Shown here piece by piece: positions 63,990 through 64,000 of a stretch of DNA of 64,000 nt; the first letter of the stretch is position 1, and each line of letters starts with the position of its first letter. Made by a program: the position numbers and the translations under genes. This DNA comes from Onchocerca volvulus (lineage: Eukaryota; Nematoda; Chromadorea; Rhabditida; Onchocercidae), in assembly GCA_000499405.2 (NCBI GenBank), contig HG738137.1, forward strand, positions 22,716,603 to 22,780,602, read 5' to 3'. A model generated the notes under the pieces. It did no database searches, had not been told where the DNA came from, and saw nothing but the letters and a program-made list of their open reading frames with translations.

Positions 63990-64000
63990 TCCTGAAATGA
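63990..64000 (-). other. acceptor-like TTTCAG 13 nt before a start codon (possible trans-splice site)
   Basis: On minus TCATTTCAG is followed by a 13-nt leader and the ATG of the secreted-protein gene. The window ends here, so an upstream exon cannot be excluded. Confidence 0.4.

Overview
The window reads as nuclear DNA of a parasitic-type nematode, most likely a clade III (filarial-like) worm. It is very AT-rich with many A/T homopolymers. Genes are split into exons of about 40-260 bp by introns with GTAAGT-like donors and TTTCAG-like acceptors. Several start codons lie 11-15 bases after an acceptor-like CAG, as expected for spliced-leader trans-splicing. The gene families fit: an innexin, a nematode-type Cys-loop channel, a type II membrane ENPP phosphodiesterase and a nematode-style P-loop protein. 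Species assignment is inference; no spliced-leader gene or rRNA is present. Gene models were built by hand by reading exons on the minus strand and checking that splice phases close.

Layout. (1) 1-2.35 kb: 5' part of an innexin gene on minus, seven exons, running off the left edge. (2) 2.35-16.3 kb: gene-poor. It holds a large diverged direct duplication (about 4.74-7.55 kb and 10.31-12.33 kb), a 21-bp tandem repeat, an (ATT)n block and, on plus at 14.26-14.8 kb, an interrupted histone H2B pseudogene that still carries an intron. (3) 16.34-17.45 kb, plus: a single-exon glycerol-3-phosphate dehydrogenase ORF, probably a retrocopy, intact but altered at conserved cofactor-loop residues. (4) 17.45-21.95 kb: no gene seen. 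(5) 21.95-29.85 kb, minus: a complete 18-exon ENPP-type ectonucleotide phosphodiesterase of about 762 residues with all metal ligands. (6) 30-34.9 kb: no gene seen. (7) 34.93-44.82 kb, minus: a 16-exon gene for a long P-loop GTPase-like protein with a degenerate Walker A motif, a Ser/Gln/Lys-rich middle and a C-terminal membrane anchor. This is the most novel-looking gene. (8) 44.85-50.7 kb: almost empty, with weak exon-like islands at 50.1-50.87 kb. (9) 51.14-56.62 kb, minus: a complete Cys-loop ligand-gated channel subunit of about 530 residues. (10) 57.8-58.7 kb, minus: a probable small secreted-protein gene with a good signal-peptide exon and a CUB-like tail; the middle is unresolved. (11) 58.92-63.33 kb: two inverted arms of about 0.5 kb enclosing the 3' part of a second secreted-protein gene (60.64-63.98 kb, minus, 10 exons, about 382 residues) of no family I recognise.

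There is no operon-like functional cluster. The gene content suggests neuronal or membrane functions (gap junction, ligand-gated channel), extracellular nucleotide metabolism and secretion. All intron-rich genes lie on minus. The only two recognisable coding sequences on plus are displaced gene copies (GPDH and H2B). I found no tRNA, rRNA, CRISPR or intact transposase gene.
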